Of a DNA stretch of 43,567 nucleotides, positions 27,925-36,862 are shown piece by piece. The first letter of the stretch is position 1, and every line of letters starts with the position of its first letter. Below the pieces are notes generated by a model. It searched no databases. It worked only from the letters and a program-made list of their open reading frames with translations, and was not told the origin of the DNA. Position numbers and translations under genes: made by a program. The DNA is from Fontimonas thermophila (lineage in GTDB: Bacteria > Pseudomonadota > Gammaproteobacteria > Nevskiales > Nevskiaceae), in contig NZ_FOOC01000005.1 in NCBI RefSeq assembly GCF_900113085.1, forward strand, positions 1 through 43,567. Reading direction: 5' to 3'.

Positions 27925-29057
27925 TTGCCCAGATGCTCCACGCTGCGCGGCCGCGCAAACCCGAACCGAGCCTGGGCGACTGGCTTGCCGCCTGGCACAT
28001 CGACTGGCCGCTGCTGGTCATGCTGCTGATGGTCGCAACGCTCGGCGTATTCGTGCAGTATTCAGCGTCCGGGCACTCGCTTCCGGCGATGTGGAGCCAG
28101 ATCCAGCGCGTGATGCTGGGGCTCATCGCGATGGTTGCCATCGCCCAAGCGCCGCCCGACGTCTACCGCGCCGCCGCGCCTTGGGCTTATGCCGTTGCGA
28201 CATTGCTGCTGGCTCTGGTCCTGCTGCTCGGCGACCACGCCAAAGGTGCACAGCGCTGGCTCGACCTCGGCTTCATTCGCTTCCAACCCTCGGAGCTGAT
28301 GAAGCTGGCCATGCCGGTGACGATCGCCGCCTTTCTGCACGGCCGGCGCCTGCCGCCGAACTTGCCGACGATCGGTACCACCCTGTTATTGATCGGCATT
28401 CCTGCCGGTCTGATCATGGATCAGCCGGATCTGGGCACGGCGCTCCTGATCATCGCTGCAGGCGGATTTGCGCTGTTCTTCGCAGGATTGCAGTGGCGCT
28501 GGATCCTCGGCGCACTGGGGGCGGTCGCAGCGGCGGCCCCGTTGCTGTGGGAACGCCTGCACGACTACCAGCGCCAGCGAATCCTGACCCTGTTGAATCC
28601 GGAAAGCGACCCGCTCGGCACCGGCTACCACATCACCCAATCCAAGATCGCGATCGGCTCCGGAGGTCTGTTCGGCAAGGGCTGGCTCAACGGCACCCAG
28701 GCCAAGCTCGACTTTCTGCCGGAGGCGCATACCGACTTCATTTTCGCCGTCCTTGCCGAGGAGCTGGGGTTTCTCGGCGTCATCCTGCTGCTTGCGCTCT
28801 ATCTCGCCATCGTCGGCCGCTGTCTGTGGATCGCGCTGCGCGCCCAGGACACGTTCCAGCGCCTGCTGGGCGGTGCGCTGGCGCTGACCTTCTTCGTCTA
28901 TGTCTTCATCAACATCGGCATGGTGATCGGCCTGCTACCGGTGGTGGGCGTGCCGCTGCCGCTGGTCAGTTACGGCGGCACCTCGGCGGTGTCCCTGCTC
29001 GCCTGCTTCGGTATGCTGATGTCGATCCACACCCACCGCAAACTGCTCGCCCAGTGA
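27921..29057 (+). CDS. mrdB: Peptidoglycan glycosyltransferase RodA
   Basis: 378 residues, a SEDS-family polytopic polymerase that works with PBP2 in the elongasome. Hallmarks seen are DHAKGAQRWLDLGFIRFQPSE, GTGYHITQSKIAIGSGG, GKGWLNGTQAKLDFLPEAHT, DFIFAVLAEELGFLG, and GVPLPLVSYGGTSAVS near the C-terminus. The start overlaps mrdA (ATGA); the stop overlaps mltB (TGATG). Confidence 0.97.
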   Translation: MIAQMLHAARPRKPEPSLGDWLAAWHIDWPLLVMLLMVATLGVFVQYSASGHSLPAMWSQIQRVMLGLIAMVAIAQAPPDVYRAAAPWAYAVATLLLALVLLLGDHAKGAQRWLDLGFIRFQPSELMKLAMPVTIAAFLHGRRLPPNLPTIGTTLLLIGIPAGLIMDQPDLGTALLIIAAGGFALFFAGLQWRWILGALGAVAAAAPLLWERLHDYQRQRILTLLNPESDPLGTGYHITQSKIAIGSGGLFGKGWLNGTQAKLDFLPEAHTDFIFAVLAEELGFLGVILLLALYLAIVGRCLWIALRAQDTFQRLLGGALALTFFVYVFINIGMVIGLLPVVGVPLPLVSYGGTSAVSLLACFGMLMSIHTHRKLLAQ

Positions 29058-30085
29058 TGGCGTTCCCGACGATCCGCTGCCTCGCCCTGCTGCTTGCGAC
29101 CGCCGGCCCCGCCTTTGCCGACTATAGCGGCCACCCGCGCGTCCCCGAGCTGCTCGATCGCCTTGCCTCCGAATACGGATTCAGCGCTGCAGAACTCGAG
29201 CAGGTCCGCTCCGCACTCGCCAATGCGCAACGCCTGCCACAGCTGGTCGAGCAGGAACAAAAAGCGCCGGAAAAGACCGAGACCTGGACCCAGTATGCGC
29301 GCCGGATCGATGCGACCCGTATCGAACAAGGCATCGCGGTCTTGCATGAGCACGCCGCATGGTTTGCACGCGCCGAAGAGGAATATGGCGTCCCGCCCGC
29401 GATGATCGCCGGCGTGCTCGGTATCGAAACGCGCTATGGCCGGATCACTGGCTCGGTGCGCGTGCTCGATGCGCTATCGACCCAAGGCTTCGAACATCCC
29501 TCGCGCCATCGTTACTTCTTCAGCGAACTCGCCGAGTATTTCGCGTTCTGCCGTGAGCTGGACATCGCACCGACCGCACCGCAGGGTTCCTATGCCGGCG
29601 CGATGGGGGCGGCGCAATTCATGCCGAGCAATTACCGACGCTTGGCGGTGGATTTCGACGGCGATGGCCGCCGCGACCTGTGGCGCCTGCCCGATGCGAT
29701 CGGCTCGATCGCCCGCTATCTGACCGAATACGACCCATCCCGTGCCTGGCGCCGCGGCGAGCCGGTCATCGTCGCAGCCCGCCTCACCGGCGCACACCTC
29801 GCCCCAGGCACACCGGTCAATGGTCGTCGGGTGACCCATCGGGCTGCGGACCTGCCGGCGCTGGGGCTCGCTACCGAGGTGGCACTTCCGCCCGACACTG
29901 CGGTCGGCATCATCGAACTGGAACTCGACAACGACGGCCGCGAATACTGGGTTGCCCTGGCCAATTTCTATTCGGTGATGACCTACAACCCGCGCGTGTA
30001 TTACGCCATGGCCGTGGCCCAGCTCGCCCGGCGCATCGACGAAGCCCTGCTCGTGGCCCGGCAGGCCGAGGAGCCGCCCGGGTGA
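29057..30085 (+). CDS. mltB: Lytic murein transglycosylase B
   Basis: 342 residues with a signal peptide (CLALLLATAGPAFA), cleaving near residue 21. The catalytic domain has VLGIETRYGRITGS with Glu124 as the general acid/base, and QGSYAGAMGAAQFMPSNYRRLAVDFDGDG. It cuts beta-1,4 MurNAc-GlcNAc bonds with 1,6-anhydro product formation. There is no lipobox cysteine at the usual place, so it is probably soluble in the periplasm, unlike lipoprotein MltB of E. coli. The start at 29057 overlaps the mrdB stop. Confidence 0.93.
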   Translation: MAFPTIRCLALLLATAGPAFADYSGHPRVPELLDRLASEYGFSAAELEQVRSALANAQRLPQLVEQEQKAPEKTETWTQYARRIDATRIEQGIAVLHEHAAWFARAEEEYGVPPAMIAGVLGIETRYGRITGSVRVLDALSTQGFEHPSRHRYFFSELAEYFAFCRELDIAPTAPQGSYAGAMGAAQFMPSNYRRLAVDFDGDGRRDLWRLPDAIGSIARYLTEYDPSRAWRRGEPVIVAARLTGAHLAPGTPVNGRRVTHRAADLPALGLATEVALPPDTAVGIIELELDNDGREYWVALANFYSVMTYNPRVYYAMAVAQLARRIDEALLVARQAEEPPG

Positions 30086-30909
30086 TGCGTAGCGGCACGC
30101 ACACCCTCATCCTGCTCGGGCTCGCAGCCGGCATCGCCGCCTGCAGCACGGCCCCACCCCACCGGCCGAGCCCCCAAGTCATTCCGGTGGACCGCGACGG
30201 CCGTTATGCGCTGTCCGAGGATGCAGCGCCGCATCCGGACGAGGTGCCGCCAGACCTGAATGCGATTCCCGACGCCGTCCCCCGCGTCGAACCGCGCGCC
30301 CGCAGTGGCAATGCACCGGTGTACGAGGTGTTCGGCAAGACCTATCGCGTCCTCGATTCCAGCAAGGATTTCCGCGAGCGTGGCATGGCCTCGTGGTACG
30401 GCAAGAAATTCCATGGCTATCGCACCGCCAGCGGCGAGATCTATGACATGTATCAGATGACGGCCGCGCACAAGTCACTGCCGCTGCCGAGCTACGTGCG
30501 CGTAACCCGCCTGGACAACGGCAGAAGCGTCATCGTGCGCGTCAATGACCGGGGCCCCTTTCACCCTGGCCGCGTCATCGATCTGTCCTACGCGGCTGCC
30601 GCCAAACTCGACATGCTCGATGCCGGCAGCGCGCCGGTGGAGATCGTCGCACTCGATCCACTCGCGTCGACACCGCCATCCGAACACTGGCTGCAGGTCG
30701 GTGTCTTCGAGGATCCGATCAGCGCCGTGGTCCTGCGGGAAACCTTGACCGACCAAGGTCATCCGGGTGCGCAGATTCTGATCGAAGAGAGCGAGCGCGG
30801 CACGCTGCACCGCGTCGTACTCGGCCCCTACACCGACATCGGCACGGCCCAATCCTTGCGAAGCCGTCTGTCCGATCTGGGATACACCCCCTCGTGGATA
30901 CGCCCGTGA
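30085..30909 (+). CDS. rlpA: RlpA: septal/glycan lytic transglycosylase lipoprotein with SPOR domain
   Basis: 274 residues. Lipobox IAAC with Cys20 followed by Ser, so probably outer membrane. The double-psi beta-barrel (about 85-185) contains GMASWYGKKFHGYRTASGE, MTAAHKSLPLPSYVRVT and VRVNDRGPFHPGRVIDLS, with the conserved Asp and His of RlpA enzymes. A C-terminal SPOR-like domain (about 198-270; WLQVGVFEDPISA, RVVLGPYTDIGTAQSL) should bind denuded glycan. Coupled to mltB (ATG overlaps TGA). Confidence 0.93.
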   Translation: MRSGTHTLILLGLAAGIAACSTAPPHRPSPQVIPVDRDGRYALSEDAAPHPDEVPPDLNAIPDAVPRVEPRARSGNAPVYEVFGKTYRVLDSSKDFRERGMASWYGKKFHGYRTASGEIYDMYQMTAAHKSLPLPSYVRVTRLDNGRSVIVRVNDRGPFHPGRVIDLSYAAAAKLDMLDAGSAPVEIVALDPLASTPPSEHWLQVGVFEDPISAVVLRETLTDQGHPGAQILIEESERGTLHRVVLGPYTDIGTAQSLRSRLSDLGYTPSWIRP

Positions 30910-30991
30910 TTGTGGAAGTAAAACACCGCCGAGCCCATCGGCGCGTTTGGATACAATCGCACGCCCGCCAGTTGTTCCCCCTCTCTTCGAC

Positions 30992-32143
30992 ATGAAGCAT
31001 CCGATCCGCCTTCTGCTTTGCCTTTTCTCGCTGTACTGGCTCGGACAACCGGCTACGGCCCAGGTACCGAGCCCGCCCGAGATCAACGCACGCAGTTACA
31101 TCCTCTACGACTACGCCAGTGAGCAGGTGCTGGCCGAGAAAAACGCCGACGAGCGCGTCGCGCCAGCCAGCATCACCAAGGTGCTGACCAGCTACATCGT
31201 CTTCGACGAAATCCGCCAGAAGCGGCTGTCGCCCGACGACAAAGTCCTGATCAGCGAGCGCGCCTGGCGCCAGGGGATCGATTCATCCGAATCACGCATG
31301 TTTCTCGAAGTCGGCTCGCAGGTCCGGCTCGAGGACCTGCTGCGCGGCATCATCGTGCAGTCCGGCAATGACGCATCGATTGCGATCGCCGAGCATATCG
31401 CGGGCAGTGAATCGGCGTTCGCCGGGCTGATGAACGACTATGCCAAACGCCTGGGCATGCACAACTCCCATTTCACCGACGCCTCGGGCTTGCCACACCC
31501 GGAGCACTACACGACGGCGCGCGACCTCGCGATCCTCGCGCGCGCGCTCATCCATGACTTCCCGGAGTGGTATCCGCTGTTCGCCGAGCGCGAATTCACC
31601 TGGAACAAAATCCGCCAGATCAACCGCAACCTCCTGCTCAACCGCGATCCGAGCATCGATGGCATCAAAACCGGTCATACCTCGGAGGCCGGTTACTGCC
31701 TGCTCAGCTCGGCCCAGCGCGATGGCCGCCGTCTGATCGCTGCCGTCATGGGTGCACCGAGCTGGGCCTACCGCGAGCAGGCCACGCTGGAACTGCTCAA
31801 CTACGGTTTTCGCGTGTTCGAAACCGCAAGCCTGCTCGGACCGGACAAACCTGCGCAGACCGTGGAGGTTTACAAAGGCGCCGCACGCAGCGTCGCCGTC
31901 GGCACCCTCAAACCGGTGAGCATCTCGCTCGTGCGCGGCAGCTCGGAACGCGTGCAGATCAACACACAGGTGAACCAACCGCTGATCGCACCGATCACCC
32001 AGGGTCAGGTCGTAGGCTCAGCCACGTTCACCCTCGACGGCAAAACCCTCAAAACCGTGCCCGTGGTGGCCTTGACCGACGTGCCCAAGGGCGGCTTCCT
32101 GCGCTGGCTGATCGATACGATCCGCCTCTGGTTCGGTTGGTAA
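30992..32143 (+). CDS. dacA: D-alanyl-D-alanine carboxypeptidase (PBP5/6 type)
   Basis: 383 residues. A signal peptide ([18 protein letters not shown]) precedes the peptidase S11 domain with Ser60-x-x-Lys (SITK), Ser124-Gly-Asn and Lys226-Thr-Gly. The C-terminal beta domain ends in an amphipathic helix, [15 protein letters not shown], that attaches the enzyme to the outer face of the inner membrane. It trims terminal D-Ala from pentapeptides. An 82-base gap after rlpA contains a -10-like TACAAT (30952-30957), so it may have its own promoter. E. coli dacA, dacC and pseudomonad dacC are equivalents. Confidence 0.95.
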   Translation: MKHPIRLLLCLFSLYWLGQPATAQVPSPPEINARSYILYDYASEQVLAEKNADERVAPASITKVLTSYIVFDEIRQKRLSPDDKVLISERAWRQGIDSSESRMFLEVGSQVRLEDLLRGIIVQSGNDASIAIAEHIAGSESAFAGLMNDYAKRLGMHNSHFTDASGLPHPEHYTTARDLAILARALIHDFPEWYPLFAEREFTWNKIRQINRNLLLNRDPSIDGIKTGHTSEAGYCLLSSAQRDGRRLIAAVMGAPSWAYREQATLELLNYGFRVFETASLLGPDKPAQTVEVYKGAARSVAVGTLKPVSISLVRGSSERVQINTQVNQPLIAPITQGQVVGSATFTLDGKTLKTVPVVALTDVPKGGFLRWLIDTIRLWFGW

Positions 32144-32162
32144 CCGCCCCGCATATCCGCGC

Positions 32163-32804
32163 ATGGCTTTGCCACCGCCCGTAATGCGCGATCTCGGCTG
32201 TGTGGACTACACCGAGAGCTTTACGCGCATGCGCGCCTTCACCGCTACACGCGATGCGCAGACCCCGGATGAGATCTGGCTGCTCGAGCACCCGCCGGTC
32301 TTCACGCAGGGACAGGCCGGCCGTGCCGAGCACCTGCTCGCGCCGGGGGATATCCCCGTGGTGCAGTCGGACCGCGGCGGGCAGGTCACCTACCACGGCC
32401 CCGGACAGCTCGTCGTCTATTTCCTGCTCGACCTGACGCGCCTAGGTTACGGCGTGCGCAGCCTGGTCACCCGCATCGAACAGGCGATGATCGATGTACT
32501 CGCCGGTTATGGCATTCACGGTTATGCCGACCGGGATGCACCCGGGGTGTATGTCGATGACGCAGGCGGTCACCCGGGGCGCGCCAAGATTGGCTCGCTG
32601 GGCTTGCGCGTGCGCCGCGGCTGCACGTATCACGGTTTATCGCTCAACGTGGCGATGGATCTTGCGCCGTTCTCGCGGATCAATCCCTGTGGCCAGAGCG
32701 GCCTGCGCATGACCCAGATCGCTGATCTGGGCGGCCCTTCCGCGGTCGCCACCGTCGCGCACGATCTCATCCCGCATCTGCTGCATCGTCTCGGCTACGC
32801 CTGA
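32163..32804 (+). CDS. lipB: Octanoyl-[ACP]:protein octanoyltransferase
   Basis: 213 residues. LipB moves octanoate from ACP to lipoyl domains, the first step of lipoate synthesis. Motifs are [13 protein letters not shown], the catalytic Lys142 in [12 protein letters not shown] and Cys176 in NPCGQSGL. It follows dacA by 19 bases. In many gammaproteobacteria a small DUF493 (ybeD) gene sits between dacA and lipB, and lipA follows lipB; neither is present here. Confidence 0.95.
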   Translation: MALPPPVMRDLGCVDYTESFTRMRAFTATRDAQTPDEIWLLEHPPVFTQGQAGRAEHLLAPGDIPVVQSDRGGQVTYHGPGQLVVYFLLDLTRLGYGVRSLVTRIEQAMIDVLAGYGIHGYADRDAPGVYVDDAGGHPGRAKIGSLGLRVRRGCTYHGLSLNVAMDLAPFSRINPCGQSGLRMTQIADLGGPSAVATVAHDLIPHLLHRLGYA

Positions 32805-32896
32805 GCCTCATCCACCGCACGCCGGCATCCCCGGCTACAATTGCAACGCACACGATACCCCCCGGACCGGCCCCTACGCCGGTACGCCCAAGGACC

Positions 32897-33715
32897 ATGA
32901 CGGACTCTGCCTCCGACAACCTGGTGCAAGTGCGCGGCCTGCGCTTCGGCCACGGCAGCCGGCTGATCTACGACGGTGTGGACGTGGACATCCGCCGCGG
33001 CCGCGTCACCGCAATCATGGGGCCGTCGGGCACCGGCAAGACCACGCTGCTGCGCCTGATCGGCGGGCAATGGCGCCCTCATGCCGGCACCATCCTGTTC
33101 GATGGACAAGACGTGCACCGGCAAAGCCGTGCCGGCCTGTACCGGATGCGTCGGCGCATGGGCATGCTGTTCCAGCACGGCGCGCTGCTGACCGACCTGT
33201 CGGTATTCGACAACGTCGCTTTTCCGCTGCGCGAGCACACCCGGCTGCCGCCCCGCCTGATCCGCGACATCGTGCTGATGAAACTCGAGGCCGTGGGCCT
33301 GCGCGGCGCATGCGACCTCTATCCCGAACAACTCTCCGGAGGTATGGCCCGCCGCGTCGCGCTGGCGCGCGCGATCGCGCTCGACCCGGACATGGTCATG
33401 TACGACGAACCCTTCACCGGGCAGGATCCCATCAGCATGGGCGTGCTCATGCGCCTGATCCGCTCGCTCAACGAATCGCTGGGCATCACCAGCATCGTCG
33501 TGTCCCATGACGTCGATGAAGTCCTGTCGATCGCCGATTACGCCTACATCGTCGCCGGCGGCAAGATCCTCGACCACGGCACGCCGGAGGCGATCCGCAG
33601 TTCCGCTTCCGAATTCGTCCAACAATTCCTGCAAGGCCGTCCGGATGGGCCGGTGGCCTTCCATTACAAGACAGCCCGCACACTGAGCACCGATCTAATG
33701 GGAGAAACAGCGTGA
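32897..33715 (+). CDS. mlaF: Phospholipid ABC transporter ATP-binding protein
   Basis: 272 residues. Walker A GPSGTGKT (42-49), ABC signature LSGGM, Walker [13 protein letters not shown] and switch His in VVSHDVDEV. MlaF powers the inner-membrane MlaFEDB complex that moves phospholipids between the periplasmic carrier MlaC and the inner membrane. A TACAAT at 32836-32841 upstream may be part of the operon promoter. Its stop overlaps the GTG of a small downstream ORF. Confidence 0.95.
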   Translation: MTDSASDNLVQVRGLRFGHGSRLIYDGVDVDIRRGRVTAIMGPSGTGKTTLLRLIGGQWRPHAGTILFDGQDVHRQSRAGLYRMRRRMGMLFQHGALLTDLSVFDNVAFPLREHTRLPPRLIRDIVLMKLEAVGLRGACDLYPEQLSGGMARRVALARAIALDPDMVMYDEPFTGQDPISMGVLMRLIRSLNESLGITSIVVSHDVDEVLSIADYAYIVAGGKILDHGTPEAIRSSASEFVQQFLQGRPDGPVAFHYKTARTLSTDLMGETA

Positions 33716-33822
33716 GTCGGCGCAGCTCGATGCCCCGGTTGCCCGCTTTCCGATTCATTCCGCGCGCACGATTCCTGCGCGCGATCGCATCCGGCGCGGC
33801 AGCGGATGGAGCGACGGCATGA
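33712..33822 (+). CDS. Possible 36-residue basic small ORF between mlaF and mlaE
   Basis: A GTG overlapping the mlaF stop (GTGA) has a strong ribosome site GGGAGA (33700-33705) six bases upstream. The frame runs 36 codons and ends with a TGA that overlaps the mlaE ATG (ATGA at 33819-33822). The product would begin [20 protein letters not shown] and is rich in Arg and Ala, with no membrane helix. It might be a real small protein, a translated leader that couples mlaF to mlaE translation, or chance. No such gene is described in mla operons that I know. Confidence 0.4.
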   Translation: MSRRSSMPRLPAFRFIPRARFLRAIASGAAADGATA

Positions 33823-34586
33823 GAGGCATCTGGCAGATTCTGTCGGATTTTCTCGCCGGGCTCGGCCGGGCCCAGTTTTTCCTGGCCGCGATCGTCGCTG
33901 CCATCCCGGCGGCGCTCGCGCGGCCGCGGCTGATCATCCAGCAGCTCTACAGTGTCGGCGTGCTGTCGCTGATCATCATCGTCATTTCCGGCAGCTTCGT
34001 CGGCATGGTGCTGGGCCTGCAGGGTTACCGCACGCTCGTGCGCTTTGGCGCCGAAGAATCCTTGGGTGTATTCGTTGCGCTCGTCATCATCCGCGAGCTC
34101 GGTCCGGTGGTAACCGCCTTGCTGTTCGCCGGCCGTGCCGGCTCGGCGCTGGCCGCCGAAATCGGTCTGATGCGCGCTACCGACCAGCTCTCGGCGATGG
34201 AGATGATGGCCATCGACCCGGTACGGCGTGTGATCGCGCCGCGTTTCGTCGCTGGCCTCATCGCCATGCCACTGCTCGCCGGCATTTTCAGCGTGATGGC
34301 GATCGGCGTCGCCGGTGGCCATGCCATCGGCGTCGAGCTCCTGGGCGTGGATGCCGGCAGCTACTGGTCACAAATCCATTCCAGCGTCGCGATCGAAGAC
34401 ATCCGGCAAAGCTTCATCAAAGCGATCGTGTTCGGCGCTGCGGTGAGCTGGATCGCGGTCTATCAGGGCTATCACGCCGTACCGACCTCGGAAGGCGTCT
34501 CGCGTGCCACGACGTCCACCGTCGTCGTCTCCTCGCTGAGCATCCTCGCGCTGGACTTCGTGCTGACCGCATTCATGTTCCATTAA
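33819..34586 (+). CDS. mlaE: Phospholipid ABC transporter permease
   Basis: 255 residues (E. coli 260), five or six membrane helices. Family blocks are present: [67 protein letters not shown] and [20 protein letters not shown] good ribosome site (GGAG, seven bases upstream of the ATG) lies inside the small upstream ORF. MlaE is the membrane core of MlaFEDB. Confidence 0.96.
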   Translation: MRGIWQILSDFLAGLGRAQFFLAAIVAAIPAALARPRLIIQQLYSVGVLSLIIIVISGSFVGMVLGLQGYRTLVRFGAEESLGVFVALVIIRELGPVVTALLFAGRAGSALAAEIGLMRATDQLSAMEMMAIDPVRRVIAPRFVAGLIAMPLLAGIFSVMAIGVAGGHAIGVELLGVDAGSYWSQIHSSVAIEDIRQSFIKAIVFGAAVSWIAVYQGYHAVPTSEGVSRATTSTVVVSSLSILALDFVLTAFMFH

Positions 34587-34617
34587 TGACCTTTGCTCAA
34601 GCCTAGGACGAAGACTC

Positions 34618-35106
34618 ATGCAATCAAAAGCGCTGGAGATCCTGGTTGGGTTTTTCGTGTGCCTGGGCGTCGCGGCCGTGTTCGTGCTGACCTTCCGCGT
34701 CGCCAGCCTCGAGACGACGAGCACCGGTAAGACGTATGCAGTCACCGCCCTGTTCGAGAACATCGGCGGGCTCAAGCCCGGTGCCGCCGTGACGCTCGCC
34801 GGCGTCAAGATCGGGCGGGTACGCAGCATCACCATCGATCCGGCCACTTTTGAAGCCGTCGTGACGCTCGATATCAGCAACGATTACGCCTCGATCCCGG
34901 AAGACAGCGACGCCCGCATCCTCACCGCCGGCCTGCTTGGCGAGCAGTACGTGGGCATCGTGCCGGGTGGTGCCGAAGAACCCCTCAAGGACGGCAGCCG
35001 CATCAAGTTCACCCAATCCGCATTGGTACTGGAAAACATCGTCGGCCAGTTCCTGACGAACATGACGGCGAAATCCGCGCAGTCAGGTTCTGACGGCACG
35101 CAATAG
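34618..35106 (+). CDS. mlaD: MlaD: MCE-domain subunit of phospholipid transporter
   Basis: 162 residues. One N-terminal membrane helix (about 7-27) and a single MCE domain (about 38-118; YAVTALFENIGGLKPGAAVTL, GVKIGRVRSI, ILTAGLLGEQYVGIVPG). MlaD hexamers form the ring that contacts MlaC and gives a hydrophobic lipid channel. Usual length and position after mlaE. Confidence 0.95.
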   Translation: MQSKALEILVGFFVCLGVAAVFVLTFRVASLETTSTGKTYAVTALFENIGGLKPGAAVTLAGVKIGRVRSITIDPATFEAVVTLDISNDYASIPEDSDARILTAGLLGEQYVGIVPGGAEEPLKDGSRIKFTQSALVLENIVGQFLTNMTAKSAQSGSDGTQ

Positions 35107-35117
35107 GAGTCCAACAG

Positions 35118-35756
35118 ATGACACGCATGCTCGCACTGCTGAGCGCAGCTCTGATCGCCACCGCGACGTGGGCCGCAGAAGCGCCTGACGAAATGGTCAA
35201 GCGGGTGTCGTCTCAGCTACAAAGCCTCATTGCCCAGAACCACGCCGCGTACAAAGCCGATCTGAACAAGTTCTACGCCACCGTCGACGACGTGGTCGTG
35301 CCGCATTTCGACGTGCCTTTCATCGCCCGCAGTGTGCTGGCGCGCAACTGGCGTGATGCGAGCGAGGAACAGCGCACGCGCTTTGCCCAGGCTTTCAAGG
35401 ACATGCTGATCCGCTCCTATGCCAATGCCCTGCTCGAGTACCACGACTCGGTCGAAGCGCAGTGGAAGCCGTTGCGGCTTGCGCCCGAAACCAGCGACGC
35501 GGTCGTGCACTCCGCGCTGATCCGCAAAGATGGCAAGCCGCCGGTGAATCTGAGTTTCGCCGTGCACAAGGTCGGCGACGAGTGGAAGATCTACGACATC
35601 ATCGTCGAGAACATCTCGCTGGTGCAGAATTTCCGCGGCCAGTTCCACGCGGAGATCAAGCGCAGCGGTCTTGATGCCGTGATTGCGCGCATGGAATCGG
35701 GTGCCTATGGGAAACCCGGCGCGGCGGGCAGCGACGGTGGCAGCACCGGACCATGA
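35118..35756 (+). CDS. mlaC: MlaC: periplasmic phospholipid carrier
   Basis: 212 residues with a signal peptide (LALLSAALIATATWAAE). Conserved MlaC/Ttg2D features are HFDVPFIARSVLARNWR, FKDMLIRSYANALLEY and VGDEWKIYDIIVENISLVQNFRGQF. It carries phospholipid between MlaA at the outer membrane and MlaD. The stop overlaps mlaB (ATGA). Confidence 0.95.
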   Translation: MTRMLALLSAALIATATWAAEAPDEMVKRVSSQLQSLIAQNHAAYKADLNKFYATVDDVVVPHFDVPFIARSVLARNWRDASEEQRTRFAQAFKDMLIRSYANALLEYHDSVEAQWKPLRLAPETSDAVVHSALIRKDGKPPVNLSFAVHKVGDEWKIYDIIVENISLVQNFRGQFHAEIKRSGLDAVIARMESGAYGKPGAAGSDGGSTGP

Positions 35757-36010
35757 CGGCCAAGACCCAGCTCACCGGTGAACTCACGCAGCAGCGCGTA
35801 CCGGAACTGCTGACGCAGATCGGCACGCTGGCCGCCGCTACCGAAATCGATTTGTCGGGGGTCACGCGGACCGACAGCGCCGGGCTTGCCCTGCTGCTCG
35901 AAATCAGCCGGCGCAGCCACCACAGGCCGGTACGCTTCGTGCGTGCTCCGGAGCAGCTGCGCGCGCTGGCGCAGTTTTTTGGCATCGCGGCATTGTTGCG
36001 GCTGACCTGA
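35753..36010 (+). CDS. mlaB: MlaB: STAS-domain regulator of the Mla transporter
   Basis: 85 residues, a single STAS domain: EIDLSGVTRTDSAGLALLLEI (31-51) with Thr40 and Ser42 at the family's regulatory loop. MlaB binds MlaF in the cytoplasm and is needed for complex assembly and ATPase activity. Coupled to mlaC by ATGA. Confidence 0.9.
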   Translation: MTAKTQLTGELTQQRVPELLTQIGTLAAATEIDLSGVTRTDSAGLALLLEISRRSHHRPVRFVRAPEQLRALAQFFGIAALLRLT

Positions 36011-36123
36011 CGCAAGCACCCTCGCCAAACCCTTTAGAATCGAGCCACAGTGCGCCGCACGGCCTAAAGCCTGTAGTGCCGTGCGATGCGCTGGACCTTT
36101 TCCATCAAGCCTGTCGGGGATAT

Positions 36124-36816
36124 ATGCGCTCTTGCATTCTGGCTGTGGTGATGCTGATCGCGGGCTGCGCTCACAGCCCTACCTATGCACCAGAGGATCC
36201 GCTGGAGCCGGTGAACCGCGCGGTCTATGCCTTCAACAACACCGCCGATCGCTGGGTACTCAAGCCGGTTGCACAGGCTTATGTCGCGGCGGTTCCGGCA
36301 GAAATCCGCAGCACCGCATCGCGCTTCCTCGGCAACCTGCTCTATCCGACCACCATCCTCAATGACCTGCTGCAGGGCAAATTCGCCCAGGCCGGCCGCG
36401 ACACCACTCGCTTTCTGCTTAACACGAGCTTTGGCCTCGGCGGTCTGCTCGATCCGGCCACGCGCATCGGCTGGACCGAGAACCGCGAGGACTTCGGCCA
36501 GACGCTCGCGGTCTGGGGGGTGGGCGATGGCTGGTTTCTGATGCTGCCCTTCCTCGGGCCGAGTACGAACCGTGACCTCGTCGGCCGTGGCATCGATGTG
36601 TTCGCCCACCCGCTGTACTACGCCCCGCCCGAAGTCGCGATTCCGCTCGAAGCCGTCGATATCGTCGATACACGCGCGCAGTTGCTCGGTACTGAACAGG
36701 TGCTTGCGCAGCAGTTCGATCCTTACGCCTTCCTGCGCAGCGCCTATCTGCAGCGCCGGCGCGGCCTGATCTACGACGGAAATCCGCCGCCGGAAGAAGA
36801 CGACTGGGGCGAGTGA
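36124..36816 (+). CDS. mlaA: MlaA (VacJ) outer-membrane lipoprotein
   Basis: 230 residues. Lipobox IAGC (Cys15, next residue Ala, so outer membrane). Family blocks: DPLEPVNRAVYAFN, NLLYPTTILNDLLQGKF, LNTSFGLGGLLDPATRIG, EDFGQTLAVWGVGDGWFLMLP and RGIDVFAHPLYY. MlaA removes mislocated phospholipid from the outer leaflet and passes it to MlaC. The start at 36124 gives a proper lipoprotein signal; a longer in-frame start adds 16 residues. The 113-base gap after mlaB holds a -10-like TAGAAT (36035-36040), so a separate promoter is possible. Confidence 0.95.
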   Translation: MRSCILAVVMLIAGCAHSPTYAPEDPLEPVNRAVYAFNNTADRWVLKPVAQAYVAAVPAEIRSTASRFLGNLLYPTTILNDLLQGKFAQAGRDTTRFLLNTSFGLGGLLDPATRIGWTENREDFGQTLAVWGVGDGWFLMLPFLGPSTNRDLVGRGIDVFAHPLYYAPPEVAIPLEAVDIVDTRAQLLGTEQVLAQQFDPYAFLRSAYLQRRRGLIYDGNPPPEEDDWGE

Positions 36817-36862
36817 AGCGCAAACCCGCCGATCCTGGATCCGTTGGTGGAATCGTTCTTCC

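Noticed and set aside
27779-29056. N-terminal extension of mltB by 426 codons
   Set aside because: The extension overlaps all of mrdB in another frame; the signal peptide at 29057 shows the real start.
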